A DNA stretch of 64,000 nucleotides from Burkholderiales bacterium UBA1834 (GCA_002339015.1 DDJC01000084.1:1-64000), one strand, 5' to 3'. Shown: positions 1 through 8,914, counted from the first letter of the stretch. Numbers and translations: made by a program. Notes: generated from the sequence alone by a model not told the origin.

Positions 1-1
1 T

Positions 2-520
<519 letters not shown>

Positions 521-556
521 GCCATTGCACCTGGACCACGCCAAAAGGAGATCGAC

Positions 557-1831
557 ATGAGCACGCTCGAAGCCCCCGCCACCCCGGTCGACGTGAGCAC
601 GCTGCGCGTCAATGGCTCACGCCTGTGGCAATCGCTGATGACCCTGGCCGAAATCGGCGCAACGCCCAAGGGTGGCGTGTGCCGTCTGGCCCTGACCGAG
701 CTGGACAGGATGGGCCGCGACCTGGTCGTGCAATGGGCGCGCGATGCCGGTATGGTCATCACCATCGACCAGATCGGCAACGTCTTCATGCGCCGTGCCG
801 GGATCAACGATGCACTGCCGCCCATCATGACCGGCAGCCACATCGACACCCAACCTACCGGCGGCAAGTTCGACGGCAACTACGGCGTGCTGGCCGGCCT
901 GGAGGTGGTGCGCACGCTCAATGACCGAGGCATCCGCACCGAGGCGCCCATCGAGGTCGCCTTCTGGACGAACGAGGAAGGCTCGCGCTTCGTGCCCGTG
1001 ATGATGGGCTCCGGCGTGTTCGCCAAGGCCTTCAGTCTGGAGACGGCCTACGCCGCCCGGGATGCCGATGGCAAGACGGTGAAAGATGAGCTCAGCCGCA
1101 TCGGCTACGTGGGCGACCAGGTGCCGGGCGATCACCCCGTGGGCGCCTACTTCGAGGCCCACATCGAGCAGGGCCCCGTGCTGGAGGACCACGACACCAC
1201 CATCGGCGTGGTCGAGGCCGTGCTGGGCATCCGCTGGTACGACTGCACCGTGACCGGCATGGAAGCCCACGCCGGGCCGACGCCCATGGGCCTGCGGCAA
1301 GATGCGCTGCAGGTGGCCACGAAGATCATGCAGGAGGTGGTGGCCGTGGCCATGCGCCACCAGCCGCATGGGCGTGGCACCGTCGGCATGGTGCAGGTGC
1401 ACCCCAACAGCCGCAACGTGATCCCGGGTCGCGTGAAGTTCTCGATGGACCTGCGCAACGTCAGCAACGAGTTGCTGGACCAGATGGACGCGGAGATCCG
1501 GGCCTATTGCGCGCAGGTGGCGGCGCAGTCAGGCCTGAGCGTGGAGGTGCAGGAGGTTTCGCATTACCCGGCCGTGCCTTTCGAGGCCGGCTGCGTGGCG
1601 GCGGTGCGCAAGGCGACACAGGCCCTGGGCTACTCGAACATAACCACCGTGTCGGGGGCGGGGCACGATGCCGTCTACGTGGCGCGTCTGGCACCGGCCG
1701 GGATGATTTTCGTCCCGTGCAAGGATGGCATCAGCCACAACGAGATCGAGGATGCCAAGGCCGAGCACCTGGAAGCCGGCTGCAACGTGCTGCTGCACGC
1801 GATGCTGGAGCGTGCCGGCGTGGCCGGCTGA
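557..1831 (+). CDS. M20-family N-carbamoyl-amino-acid / beta-ureidopropionase hydrolase
   Basis: A 424-residue cytoplasmic metallo-hydrolase of the M20 (HyuC/AmaB) family. It hydrolyses N-carbamoyl-amino acids, or N-carbamoyl-beta-alanine, to the amino acid, CO2 and ammonia. Visible metal and substrate motifs are GSHIDTQPTGGKFDGNYGVL near residue 95, WTNEEGSRF near 136, EAHIEQGPVLE near 201, the AHAGPTPM dimerisation-domain motif near 238, and SGAGHDAVYVA near 370. The start has an AAGGAG Shine-Dalgarno at 544-549. It follows the hydantoinase/dihydropyrimidinase gene by 36 bp, giving the last two steps of reductive pyrimidine or hydantoin degradation. Specificity (beta-ureido versus L-carbamoyl) is not resolvable by eye. 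Confidence 0.94.
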   Translation: MSTLEAPATPVDVSTLRVNGSRLWQSLMTLAEIGATPKGGVCRLALTELDRMGRDLVVQWARDAGMVITIDQIGNVFMRRAGINDALPPIMTGSHIDTQPTGGKFDGNYGVLAGLEVVRTLNDRGIRTEAPIEVAFWTNEEGSRFVPVMMGSGVFAKAFSLETAYAARDADGKTVKDELSRIGYVGDQVPGDHPVGAYFEAHIEQGPVLEDHDTTIGVVEAVLGIRWYDCTVTGMEAHAGPTPMGLRQDALQVATKIMQEVVAVAMRHQPHGRGTVGMVQVHPNSRNVIPGRVKFSMDLRNVSNELLDQMDAEIRAYCAQVAAQSGLSVEVQEVSHYPAVPFEAGCVAAVRKATQALGYSNITTVSGAGHDAVYVARLAPAGMIFVPCKDGISHNEIEDAKAEHLEAGCNVLLHAMLERAGVAG

Positions 1832-1889
1832 AGCGTCGACAAACAGAGGTGGGCGCGGGACAGGCGCCCCACAAGCCCAGGCGGGCCGA

Positions 1890-2150
1890 TCAGCGGCGGC
1901 GCGGCGCAGGTCCCGGGCCACGGGCCGACGGTGCCAGATGGCGGAACGTGATCCGGCCCTTGGTCAGGTCGTAGGGCGACAGTTCGAGCGAGACGTTGTC
2001 GCCCGCCAGGATGCGGATGTGGTTCTTGCGCATCTTGCCAGCGCTGTAGGCGATCAGCTTGTGGCCGTTGTCGAGCTGGACCAGGTAGCGCGAATCGGGC
2101 AGGACCTCTTCGACGACACCGGACATCTCGATCAATTCTTCCTTGGCCAT
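1890..2150 (-). CDS. infA: Translation initiation factor IF-1 with C-terminal tail
   Basis: This 86-residue protein reads as IF-1: [18 protein letters not shown] at the start, then the OB-fold S1 core with [19 protein letters not shown] and the family end [14 protein letters not shown]-1 binds the ribosomal A site during initiation. Classic IF-1 has about 72 residues; here an extra tail of about 15 residues, rich in Pro, Gly and Arg (ends PAPRRR), follows the normal end. The start has a GAAGGA Shine-Dalgarno about 9 bases upstream. The gene stands alone, not beside ribosomal protein genes, which suggests a second infA copy of the sort seen in many betaproteobacteria. It converges on the M20 hydrolase. 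Confidence 0.95.
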   Translation of the reverse strand: MAKEELIEMSGVVEEVLPDSRYLVQLDNGHKLIAYSAGKMRKNHIRILAGDNVSLELSPYDLTKGRITFRHLAPSARGPGPAPRRR

Positions 2151-2604
2151 TCAGTTTCCTTCAGTGTGTTGAGCGTGGAAGGCCGGTCACACACCCATGA
2201 CGAACGCCCCGGTTGCGGGCAGGGCGCTGGGCATGGGCGAGAAAGCCGACGCTGGGCGGGTGCCGGGAGGCCGCAAAATCGGAGGCGACCCAGGCGGAGA
2301 ACCGGTCGCAGCCGAAGGCCGCGCGGTCGCGCCGTCCGGGGGCTGGCCACCCGATGGATGCGGGTTGGCCGCAGTAGGCACCACTTTCATTTTAGCAGCC
2401 TGTACCTATTTTGTGCCGCCTCGGTGCACGAAATCCCTTTTTCAGGCGCGTCAACCCTTGGGCATGCTGGGTGCTCGGGCTTGCAGGCCTTTACACAGGC
2501 TGGCATCGATCTTGATTACAGTGAAACCGTCCGTGTCGGCCACGAGCCGGCCTTGTCTGTCCCTTCGCGGCCTGACCGGCTGCGCGCAACCCTGTGAGGT
2601 GCCC
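2151..2604. other. 454-bp intergenic region between infA and a small hypothetical gene
   Basis: No convincing gene is seen. On the minus strand an extended -10 like element, TGCTAAAAT at about 2390-2398, could serve infA, but I find no good -35 and it would leave a leader of about 240 bases. An open frame runs through on the plus strand in phase with the next gene, but its composition (Gly/Arg/Pro rich, non-family) argues for chance extension in GC-rich DNA. Confidence 0.4.
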
Positions 2605-2925
2605 ATGGACACGATGCACGCCCCTGACGACATGCCCTTGTCTGACACGGTGTTCGAGCGCACCGATCGGGGGCGCCTGGTGGCACTCAGAAAGGACAAC
2701 GGCCTGAGCGGGGAGGCCCAGCGTCTGCTGCTGATGATGACGGGGTACACGCCGCTGGCCGATCTGCTGGCCCTGCTGGAGGAGGATGTCTCCTTGCAGA
2801 CCATGGCGGACATGGTGGAGGAGTTGCTGCACCATCAGCTGATTCAGCCGGTGTACGCGCTGTCGTGCGATGGCTCCCGGGTGCACTGGTTCGGTGCCCA
2901 TGGCGTGCCGGCGCGGCCGGTGTGA
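2605..2925 (+). CDS. Small hypothetical protein (106 aa)
   Basis: I do not recognise a named family. The protein is acidic and largely helical. The segment ERTDRGRLVALRKDNGLSG followed by EAQRLLLMMTGYTPLADLL resembles a pattern in small Burkholderiales proteins of unknown role that look like winged-helix or regulatory modules. It has no signal peptide or membrane segment, so it is probably cytoplasmic. The ATG at 2605 was chosen because a TGAGG Shine-Dalgarno lies at 2595-2599; an in-frame GTG at 2599 is an alternative. It converges with the hemolysin III-like gene, whose 3' end is 18 bp away. Confidence 0.7.
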   Translation: MDTMHAPDDMPLSDTVFERTDRGRLVALRKDNGLSGEAQRLLLMMTGYTPLADLLALLEEDVSLQTMADMVEELLHHQLIQPVYALSCDGSRVHWFGAHGVPARPV

Positions 2926-2943
2926 GCCGGCGCTGCGCCTGTG

Positions 2944-3558
2944 TCACACCAAAAAGCGCATCACTGTCACGTAGTGGCTGGTGGTGCCGCCAAGCACGAA
3001 CAGGTGCCACACGCCATGTGAATGGCGCCAGCGGCCGTCCATGGCGTAGAACAGCACGCCCACGGTGTAGAGCGCGCCACCCAGCAGCAGCCACATCAGC
3101 CCCTGCTCGGACAGGCGCCGCGCCAGCGGCACCACGGCAGTGATGCCCAGCCAGCCCATGGCCAGGTACAGCGGCACCGAAGGGATGCGCTCGCGCCCCA
3201 GCCACAGTTCCTTGGCGATGCCCAGCAGCGCCAGTGCCCAGATGGCGGCCAGCATGGTCCAGCGCCAGGTGCCCTCCAGCGCGATCAGCGAGAAAGGCGT
3301 GTAGGTGCCGGCGATCAGCAGGTAGATGGCGCAATGGTCCACCTTGGCCCAGACCTGCTTGGCCGGCCCGCGCAGGCTGTGGTACAGGGTGGAGGCCGCG
3401 TACAGCAGCACCATGCTCAGGCCGAACACGCTCACGCCGACGATCTTCCAGGCATCGCCTGTGCGAATCGCCTGCGCCACCAGCGCGGCCGAGCCCACCA
3501 TCGCCAGCAGGGCGCCGGCCAGGTGGGTGAAGCTGTTGAAGCGTTCGCCAGGGTACAT
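2944..3558 (-). CDS. Hemolysin III / PAQR-family membrane protein
   Basis: An integral inner-membrane protein of the YqfA/hemolysin III (PAQR-like) family. It starts MYPGERFNSFTHLAGA, the usual family N-terminus, and has about seven hydrophobic segments. Conserved metal-type residues are visible in STLYHSLRG, the KVDHCAIYLLIAGTYTPF block and HSHGVWHLFVLGG near the C-terminus, which match the family's Ser/His/Asp/His set. The family is related to adiponectin receptors and may be hydrolases, but the bacterial function is unsettled. The start at 3558 is chosen by family alignment; an upstream in-frame ATG at 3618 would add 20 residues, and neither has a strong Shine-Dalgarno. Confidence 0.88.
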   Translation of the reverse strand: MYPGERFNSFTHLAGALLAMVGSAALVAQAIRTGDAWKIVGVSVFGLSMVLLYAASTLYHSLRGPAKQVWAKVDHCAIYLLIAGTYTPFSLIALEGTWRWTMLAAIWALALLGIAKELWLGRERIPSVPLYLAMGWLGITAVVPLARRLSEQGLMWLLLGGALYTVGVLFYAMDGRWRHSHGVWHLFVLGGTTSHYVTVMRFLV

Positions 3559-3638
3559 GCGAGGGGATCTTCCGCCCAGGGGCTCGCGCCGTCCACCCCC
3601 CCGGATGGGGTAGGCCATTCAGCAGCGTTCAGCGCGAT

Positions 3639-4013
3639 TCACGCAGGTTGGTAGAAGCCGAGATCGGCCTGAACGCCCAGGCCCTGTGCGAAGGCGGCGG
3701 GATCGAAGCCGATCTCATCGAAACGCCGGCGCATGAAGGCCTGGGCTGCATCGAGCGAGGCGGCATCGGCCCATTCCACCAGCGCGACCACGTTGAAGGC
3801 GCTGGTGCCGCCAGTCTGCGTGAGCAGCATGGCGCGCAGGCAGCCGTCCAGCGTGCGCAGGGTACGCTGCGTGCGCTTCATGCGGTTGAGAAAAGGGCGC
3901 AGTGACGCCGGTGGCACGGTGAATTTGTCCACGCGCAGCACGGCGGGCTGGAACGGGGCCTGGACAGCGTCGGCAAGCGTGTCCGGCGCGGCCATGAAAA
4001 GGTCTCGGTTCAT
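3639..4013 (-). CDS. Small monooxygenase-fold (ABM-like) protein, SoxR target candidate
   Basis: A 124-residue soluble protein whose central part (LRPFLNRMKRTQRTLRTLDG, then NVVALVEWADAASLDAAQAF) looks like the ferredoxin-like fold of antibiotic-biosynthesis-monooxygenase proteins; the assignment is by pattern, so tentative. It is transcribed divergently from soxR. The 93-bp gap holds a SoxR box inside a promoter with a 19-bp spacer pointing at this gene, so it is probably induced by redox-cycling compounds. A GAGAAA sequence lies about 9 bases before the ATG. A role in quinone or redox-drug detoxification would fit but is inference. Confidence 0.75.
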   Translation of the reverse strand: MNRDLFMAAPDTLADAVQAPFQPAVLRVDKFTVPPASLRPFLNRMKRTQRTLRTLDGCLRAMLLTQTGGTSAFNVVALVEWADAASLDAAQAFMRRRFDEIGFDPAAFAQGLGVQADLGFYQPA

Positions 4014-4057
4014 GGGATTTCTCGGTACGGGCCATGGGACGCCATGGGCCGGACACG

Positions 4058-4088
4058 AGTCTGAAACCTCAAGTAAAGTTGAGGTCAA
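4058..4088 (-). promoter_or_regulatory. SoxR-type promoter with 19-bp spacer
   Basis: Reading the minus strand, -35 TTGACC (4083-4088) is separated by exactly 19 bases (4064-4082) from CAGACT (4058-4063) as -10. A 19-bp spacer is the hallmark of MerR-family activated promoters, including E. coli soxS. It points to the ABM-like gene starting at 4013. Confidence 0.75.
4067..4084. promoter_or_regulatory. SoxR-binding site (SoxR box)
   Basis: CCTCAAGTAAAGTTGAGG differs from the E. coli soxS operator CCTCAAGTTAACTTGAGG at only two central positions and keeps the full CCTCAA/TTGAGG dyad. It lies between the divergent soxR and ABM-like genes, inside the spacer of the minus-strand promoter. Confidence 0.85.
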
Positions 4089-4106
4089 GTGGTTGTTGGA
4101 GGGCGC

Positions 4107-4595
4107 ATGGCGAGCAAGGACATCACGCTGGAAGACCTGGGCTTTTCGGCGCATCTGTCGGTGGGCGAGGTGGCGCGCCGCAGCGGCGTGCCAGTGTCCA
4201 CCTTGCACTTCTACGAATCGCGCGGGCTGATTCACAGCCACCGCACCGGGGGCAACCAGCGCCGCTATGCGCGCGACGTGCTGCGGCGCGTGAGCTTCAT
4301 CCGCGTGGCGCAGCGCGTGGGCATCTCGCTGGCGGACATCCAGGCTGCGTTGTCCACCCTGCCGGCCACGGCGGCGCCCACGCGGGCCGATTGGGAGCGC
4401 CTGTCCAGCACCTGGCGCACCGAGCTGGACGAGCGCATGGCCCAGCTCAAGCGCCTGCGCGACACGCTGGACGACTGCATCGGCTGCGGTTGTCTGTCGA
4501 TCGACCGCTGCCGGTTGCGCAATCCGCTGGACCGGCTGGGCGAGCAGGGCGCCGGCCCCCACCGCCTCTGGGTGGGCCCGCGTGACGAGGACTGA
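4107..4595 (+). CDS. soxR: Redox-sensing transcriptional activator SoxR (MerR family)
   Basis: A 162-residue MerR-family regulator. The N-terminal winged helix-turn-helix is clear (LSVGEVARRSGVPVSTLHFY, then GNQRRYARDVLRR), followed by the dimerisation helix and the SoxR-specific [2Fe-2S] cysteine cluster CX2CXCX5C at Cys124, Cys127, Cys129 and Cys135. Oxidation of that cluster by redox-cycling agents switches the protein to an activator. The ATG at 4107 is chosen because GGAGGG (4098-4103) stands before it; an earlier in-frame start at 4089 lacks this. The SoxR box lies 23 bp upstream. No soxS is adjacent, as usual outside enterobacteria; the likely direct target is the divergent gene. Confidence 0.95.
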   Translation: MASKDITLEDLGFSAHLSVGEVARRSGVPVSTLHFYESRGLIHSHRTGGNQRRYARDVLRRVSFIRVAQRVGISLADIQAALSTLPATAAPTRADWERLSSTWRTELDERMAQLKRLRDTLDDCIGCGCLSIDRCRLRNPLDRLGEQGAGPHRLWVGPRDED

Positions 4596-4649
4596 GCCTT
4601 TTAGAATGCGCCCCGCCCCTCCTTGCCTGCCCTGCCTGCGGTCCGTGCC

Positions 4650-5534
4650 ATGAACATCGTCATCAACGAAGAACTCAAAGCCTACATCGATCCCCTGACC
4701 CCGGACGAGCACGACGCGCTGGAGCGCAGCATCCTGGCCGAAGGCTGCCGCGACGCACTGGTGCTGTGGGGCGATATGCTGGTGGACGGCCACAACCGCT
4801 ATGGCATCTGCACCAAGCACGGCCTGCCCTTCCAGACCGTGCAGAACACGCGCTTCAAGTCGATGGACGACGTGCACCTGTGGATGATCGACCAGCACCT
4901 GGGGCGGCGCAGCGTGTCCGATTTCCAGCGGGGCGTGCTGGCGCTGCGCAAGAAGGAGATCCTGGCCGAGCGCCGTGCGCAGGTGCCCGATGAGCAGGCC
5001 TTGCCGCCACCGCAGGTTGCCCAGGCCGATCCGGCCGATGCCGGCGCTGCACCCTGGGATGCCGCAGCAGAGGGCGCGGCCATGGCGCCTGAGCGCAGTC
5101 AGGCGTCCGCCGTGGACGTGCCCCCGGCGCCCTCGCTCAACAGCCGCGAGGCCATCGCCCGGGCTGCGCGCCTGAGCAGCAACCAAGTGGTAATGATCGA
5201 GAAGATCCAGAAGCAGGCCGCGCCTGAGGTGGTGGCAGCGGTGCGTGCGGGCACGATCTCCATCAACGCCGCGGCCGCGGTGGCCAGCCTGCCGGCCGAG
5301 GAGCAGGTGGCGGCAGCCACGGCCGGTGCCGACGAGCTCAAGCAGGCGGCCAAGCGCGTGCGCGAGGCCAAGCGCAAGCCCAAGGACGAGGTGCCTGCCC
5401 AGGCCTCGGAGGCCGACGTGGCGGTGAACGACGAACTGGCCACCCTGCGCCTGCGCGTGGCCGATCTGACGGCCGAGAACGAGGCCCTGCGCCAGCAGGT
5501 GGCGGCACTGCGCGCGCAGTTGGGCCAGGCCTGA
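4650..5534 (+). CDS. ParB/Srx-like domain protein (orphan partition-like)
   Basis: A 294-residue cytoplasmic protein. The N-terminal part carries a ParB/sulfiredoxin-like fold, with LTPDEHDALERSILAEG and the ligand motif VDGHNRYGI near residues 45-53. The middle (residues about 110-170) is Ala/Pro rich and likely disordered. Next comes a helical HTH-like stretch, REAIARAARLSSNQVVMIEKI, a KorB/RepB-like region, and a C-terminal leucine-rich coiled coil (about 262-292) ending RQQVAALRAQL. Similar proteins are often labelled plasmid replication/partition related. No parA, origin or parS-like array is seen nearby, so I read it as an orphan chromosomal DNA-binding protein, not evidence of a plasmid. 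Confidence 0.75.
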   Translation: MNIVINEELKAYIDPLTPDEHDALERSILAEGCRDALVLWGDMLVDGHNRYGICTKHGLPFQTVQNTRFKSMDDVHLWMIDQHLGRRSVSDFQRGVLALRKKEILAERRAQVPDEQALPPPQVAQADPADAGAAPWDAAAEGAAMAPERSQASAVDVPPAPSLNSREAIARAARLSSNQVVMIEKIQKQAAPEVVAAVRAGTISINAAAAVASLPAEEQVAAATAGADELKQAAKRVREAKRKPKDEVPAQASEADVAVNDELATLRLRVADLTAENEALRQQVAALRAQLGQA

Positions 5535-5652
5535 GCGCGGCGGACAGCGCCATCGCCCTGCCGAAGTCGAGGTTTCGAGGGATGGCGTGGCGCGGCGATG
5601 GCGGTGGGTGGCGCAGAATCGGCCACATCGCCACAACCGCCTTGCGCGCCCG

Positions 5653-6411
5653 ATGAGCACGCCAGCCACCACCAAAGCCATCGTCACCGGCCACAGCCGT
5701 GGCCTGGGCGAGGCCATCGCGGCCGATCTGCTGAGCCGTGGCATCGCCGTGCTCGGCCTGTCGCGCGCCACGAACGACGCCCTTGCCGCCCGCTATCCGG
5801 GCCTGCTGCAGCAGACTGCGCTGAACCTGTCTGACACGGCGCACCTGCACGCCTGGCTGCAGACCGGGGCGCTGGCGCGCTTCACCGAAGGGGCCGAACG
5901 CGTGCTGGTGGTCAACAACGCGGGTGTGGTGCAGCCCATGGGCGCGGCCGGTGGTCTGGATGGGGTGCAACTGGCCCTGGCCATCTCGCTGAACGTGACG
6001 GCGCCGCTGCTGCTGGTCAATGCCGTGGTGGCGTGCACCGGCGACACGGTCCAGCGTCGGGTGCTGCATGTCTCCAGCGGTGCCGGCCGCAAGCCCTATG
6101 CGGGCTGGAGCGTGTACTGCGCCGCCAAGGCCGCGCTGGACATGCACGCGCGCGCAAGCCAGATCGATGGGGTGCCCGGTCTGCTGATCAGCAGCGTGGC
6201 GCCAGGCGTGATCGACACCGACATGCAGGCCGACATCCGAGCGGCCGGCGAGGACGACTTTCCGCTGCGTGAGCGCTTCGAGGCGATGAAGCGCGAAGGC
6301 CTGCTGGAATCGCCCCCGCAGGTGGCCCACAAGCTGGTGGCGCACCTGCTGTCGGGCCATTTCGGGGCGGAGGCGGTGGCGGACCTGCGGGAGCTGGCCG
6401 CGTCTTCCTGA
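5653..6411 (+). CDS. Short-chain dehydrogenase/reductase (SDR)
   Basis: A 252-residue classical SDR with the nucleotide-binding TGHSRGLGEAI motif at residues 11-21, NNAGVVQP near 95, the catalytic Ser in HVSSGAG near 142 and YCAAKAA (YxxxK) near 155. The cofactor loop and PG motif (SVAPGVIDTDM) are intact, so the enzyme should be an active NAD(P)H oxidoreductase. The sequence resembles sepiapterin-reductase-like or benzil-reductase-type SDRs, but the substrate is unknown. The start at 5653 gives the usual SDR N-terminus; the open frame upstream is low-complexity. It lies 118 bp after the ParB-like gene, with no clear functional tie. Confidence 0.88.
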   Translation: MSTPATTKAIVTGHSRGLGEAIAADLLSRGIAVLGLSRATNDALAARYPGLLQQTALNLSDTAHLHAWLQTGALARFTEGAERVLVVNNAGVVQPMGAAGGLDGVQLALAISLNVTAPLLLVNAVVACTGDTVQRRVLHVSSGAGRKPYAGWSVYCAAKAALDMHARASQIDGVPGLLISSVAPGVIDTDMQADIRAAGEDDFPLRERFEAMKREGLLESPPQVAHKLVAHLLSGHFGAEAVADLRELAASS

Positions 6412-6444
6412 CCCGCGCGCCTGAGAAAGACGCGTCCGCCAGGG

Positions 6445-8448
6445 TCAGATGAACTCGGCCAGCGTGCCGGTCAGGCGCTGTGTCTGCTGCTTGAGCGAAT
6501 CAGCCGCGGCGGCGGCCTCTTCCACCAGCGCTGCGTTCTGCTGTGTCATGCTGTCGAGTTGGCCGATGGCCACCTCCACGTGCGCGATGCCCTGGGCCTG
6601 CTCCACGCTGGAGTGGCTGATGGTGTTGATCAGGCCCGAGACCTCGTTGACCACAGTGACCAGCTCGGCCAGTGCGCTGCCAGAGACCTTGATGCGCTCG
6701 GTACCCACCTCGACGCGGGCCGACGATTCACCGATCAGCGACTTGATGTCCTTGGCGGCCGTGCCGGCGCGCTGCGCCAGCGTGCGCACCTCTGAGGCCA
6801 CGACCGCGAAACCGCGGCCCTGCTCGCCAGCACGTGCCGCTTCCACCGCGGCGTTCAGTGCCAGGATGTTGGTCTGGAAGGCGATCCCGTCGATCACCGC
6901 GGTGATGTCGGCGATGCGCTTGCTGGAATCGCCCACCTCTTCCATCGCCCTGATGGCGTCCTGCATCACGCTTTGGCTGCGTTCGGCCGTCTCGCCGGCC
7001 TGGCGCGACAGCGTGTCGGCCTGGCGGGCGGTCTGCGCGCTGTTCTGCACCCCCTGCGAGAGCTGCACCATGGAGGCGGAGATCTCCTCCAGGTTGCTGG
7101 CCTGCTGCTCGGTGCGGGCCGACAGGTCGCTGTTGCCCACCGAGATCTCGCCGGCGGCCCCATCGACCGCACCGCTGGTGTTGCGCACATCCTCGAAGGC
7201 GCCCCGCAGCTTGGCCACGAACTGGTTGAACGACTGAGAGATGCGGGCCAGCTCGTCGCTGCCGCGCACGGGCAGTTGCACGCGCAGGTTGCTCTGGCCG
7301 CCAGCCAGGGCGTCCATGGTGGTGGCCAGTTCGCGCACGGGACGGGTCAGGCGGGTGACCACCGTCAGCAGGGCGCCCACGGCCAGCACGGCGCACAGCA
7401 CGGCGATGCCCGCCACCAGCGCCATCATTGCGCGGGCGGGCGCCTGGGCTGCTGCCTCGGTGTAGTGGATGCACAGGGCCCAGGGCTGGGCGTCGGGGTC
7501 CGCGCGCACGGGCGTCAGCACGCGCACATGGCCGGTGCTGTCGGTGTACTCGAAGGGCTGCCCCTGGCGCACGGCCTGTAGCGCCTCGGGCGAGAGGTCC
7601 GAGGCATCGGCCCCGATCTTCTTCGCATCCGGGTGGCTCACGTACTTGCCGCCGGCCGAGATCAGTTGCACCTCGGCGCCGTCCAGGCTCTTGATGTCGG
7701 CCATCTTCTTCTGCAGGCCGTCGAGCAGCAGGTCCACGCCCACGATACCGACGAACTGGCCGTTCACTTGCATGGGCGTGACCAGCGAGGTGATCAGCAT
7801 GTCCTTGCCGCCTACCTTGTAGAGGTAGGGCTCGACCAGCGTGGCCTTGCCCGTGCGGCGGGGGATGTCGTACCAGTCGTTGGCGCCAGCTTTTTCGTAG
7901 TCCACCAGCGGCTCGACCTTGATGTCGCCGCTGCCTCGGTTCCAGTAGGACACGAAGCGGCCGGTGGCGTCGTCCTGCGGGCCTTTGCTGATGTGCTCGG
8001 CGTCCTTGCCATCCAGGGCGTTGGGCTCCCACAGGGAGTAGGCGGCCAGCCAGGGGCCGTGCTGTTCCAGCAGGCGCCTGAGCGTGCTGTCCAGCTGGGG
8101 GCGCGGCGGCGGGTTGTCGGCATCCCGCGCCACCTGCAGCGCCGTGGCCAGCGCGGCGATGGACTTGAAGGTGGCCTGCAGGTCGGACTGGACCTGGCTG
8201 GCAGCGTACTGGCCGGTGGCGCGCACGCTCTGGCGGGCCGAGTCCTCGGCCACGCGGCTGCTCTGCAACCCGACGGCCACGCCGGTCACCAGCAGGCTGG
8301 CGATGGTGCAGGCCGACGCGGCCAGGCACAGCTTGGCGTTGAGCGACAGGCCGCGCAGCGACCGGCGGGCAGGTGCCGTCTGGGCATGGGTGGGGGACGG
8401 TGCCGGCGACGCCGACGGGTGTCCGATGACTGGGAGGACTGCGGCCAA
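6445..8448 (-). CDS. Methyl-accepting chemotaxis protein with Cache sensor
   Basis: A 667-residue inner-membrane chemoreceptor. Order of parts: cytoplasmic Pro/Ala-rich N-tail, TM1 near residues 38-60, a periplasmic dCache-type ligand domain (about 65-325; GVDLLLDGLQKKMADI and YVSHPDAKKIG are typical), TM2 near 330-355, HAMP, and a coiled-coil signalling domain with the hairpin tip IAFQTNILALNAAVEAARAG. It ends LAEFI without a CheR-docking pentapeptide. The start is a TTG, supported by AGGAG six bases before it (8455-8459). No other che genes adjoin it, so it is an orphan receptor feeding a pathway encoded elsewhere. Confidence 0.93.
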   Translation of the reverse strand: MAAVLPVIGHPSASPAPSPTHAQTAPARRSLRGLSLNAKLCLAASACTIASLLVTGVAVGLQSSRVAEDSARQSVRATGQYAASQVQSDLQATFKSIAALATALQVARDADNPPPRPQLDSTLRRLLEQHGPWLAAYSLWEPNALDGKDAEHISKGPQDDATGRFVSYWNRGSGDIKVEPLVDYEKAGANDWYDIPRRTGKATLVEPYLYKVGGKDMLITSLVTPMQVNGQFVGIVGVDLLLDGLQKKMADIKSLDGAEVQLISAGGKYVSHPDAKKIGADASDLSPEALQAVRQGQPFEYTDSTGHVRVLTPVRADPDAQPWALCIHYTEAAAQAPARAMMALVAGIAVLCAVLAVGALLTVVTRLTRPVRELATTMDALAGGQSNLRVQLPVRGSDELARISQSFNQFVAKLRGAFEDVRNTSGAVDGAAGEISVGNSDLSARTEQQASNLEEISASMVQLSQGVQNSAQTARQADTLSRQAGETAERSQSVMQDAIRAMEEVGDSSKRIADITAVIDGIAFQTNILALNAAVEAARAGEQGRGFAVVASEVRTLAQRAGTAAKDIKSLIGESSARVEVGTERIKVSGSALAELVTVVNEVSGLINTISHSSVEQAQGIAHVEVAIGQLDSMTQQNAALVEEAAAAADSLKQQTQRLTGTLAEFI

Positions 8449-8566
8449 AACCGTCTCCTGGCGCGAAGCGCATGGTGCAACACCCGGCTATCGGCAGGGC
8501 GGCCATGCAACTTGAGCCGCTTGGCCCGGCGTGTGGCGGCCGAGTGCTGTCCCGCCGCGCAGGCCG

Positions 8567-8791
8567 TCAGTAATGCGGCGGCAGCTCGTCGCGCAGGCTG
8601 CGGAACGTGGCGCCGCCACCGTCTTCGCTGCCTTGGCGGCGCAGATCCGTCACTTCACGGACCAGCAGGTCGATCTGCTGCTGCTGGCGCACGATCACCT
8701 CGTTGAGGTTGTCTACCAGGTCTTCGGTGAAGGCGGCCTTGATCTCCAGGGCGGTCAGGCGCCGCGCCGTGTCATCGTCGGGGTGTTCCAT
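8567..8791 (-). CDS. slyX: SlyX family protein
   Basis: A 74-residue protein of the SlyX family: an N-terminal coiled coil (RRLTALEIKAAFTEDLVDNL and the QQQQIDLLVREVTDLRR heptads) and the characteristic end SLRDELPPHY. The family's role is unknown; in enterobacteria it sits beside slyD. The length is normal. It is divergent from the large hybrid kinase, with 123 bp between their starts. A very long open frame extends upstream of this gene on the same strand across the kinase gene; that is a composition artefact, and the family-specific ATG at 8791 is the real start. Confidence 0.9.
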   Translation of the reverse strand: MEHPDDDTARRLTALEIKAAFTEDLVDNLNEVIVRQQQQIDLLVREVTDLRRQGSEDGGGATFRSLRDELPPHY

Positions 8792-8914
8792 GGTCCGTAT
8801 TGGACGACAGAATCGGGGCCGGTGCGCGCCGCCTGCGCGGGATGGCCGGGTACTCGCGGCCGTGAAACCCTGTATCCTCTGGCGCAGCCTCCCCATGTCC
8901 AGCGAACCACAGGT

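Noticed and set aside
2197..2604. Upstream in-frame extension of the small gene at 2605
   Set aside because: Composition is non-protein-like and a Shine-Dalgarno sits directly before ATG 2605.
4650..5534. ParB-like gene as a sign of plasmid or chromid origin
   Set aside because: No parA, repA, iteron or parS-like cluster is adjacent.
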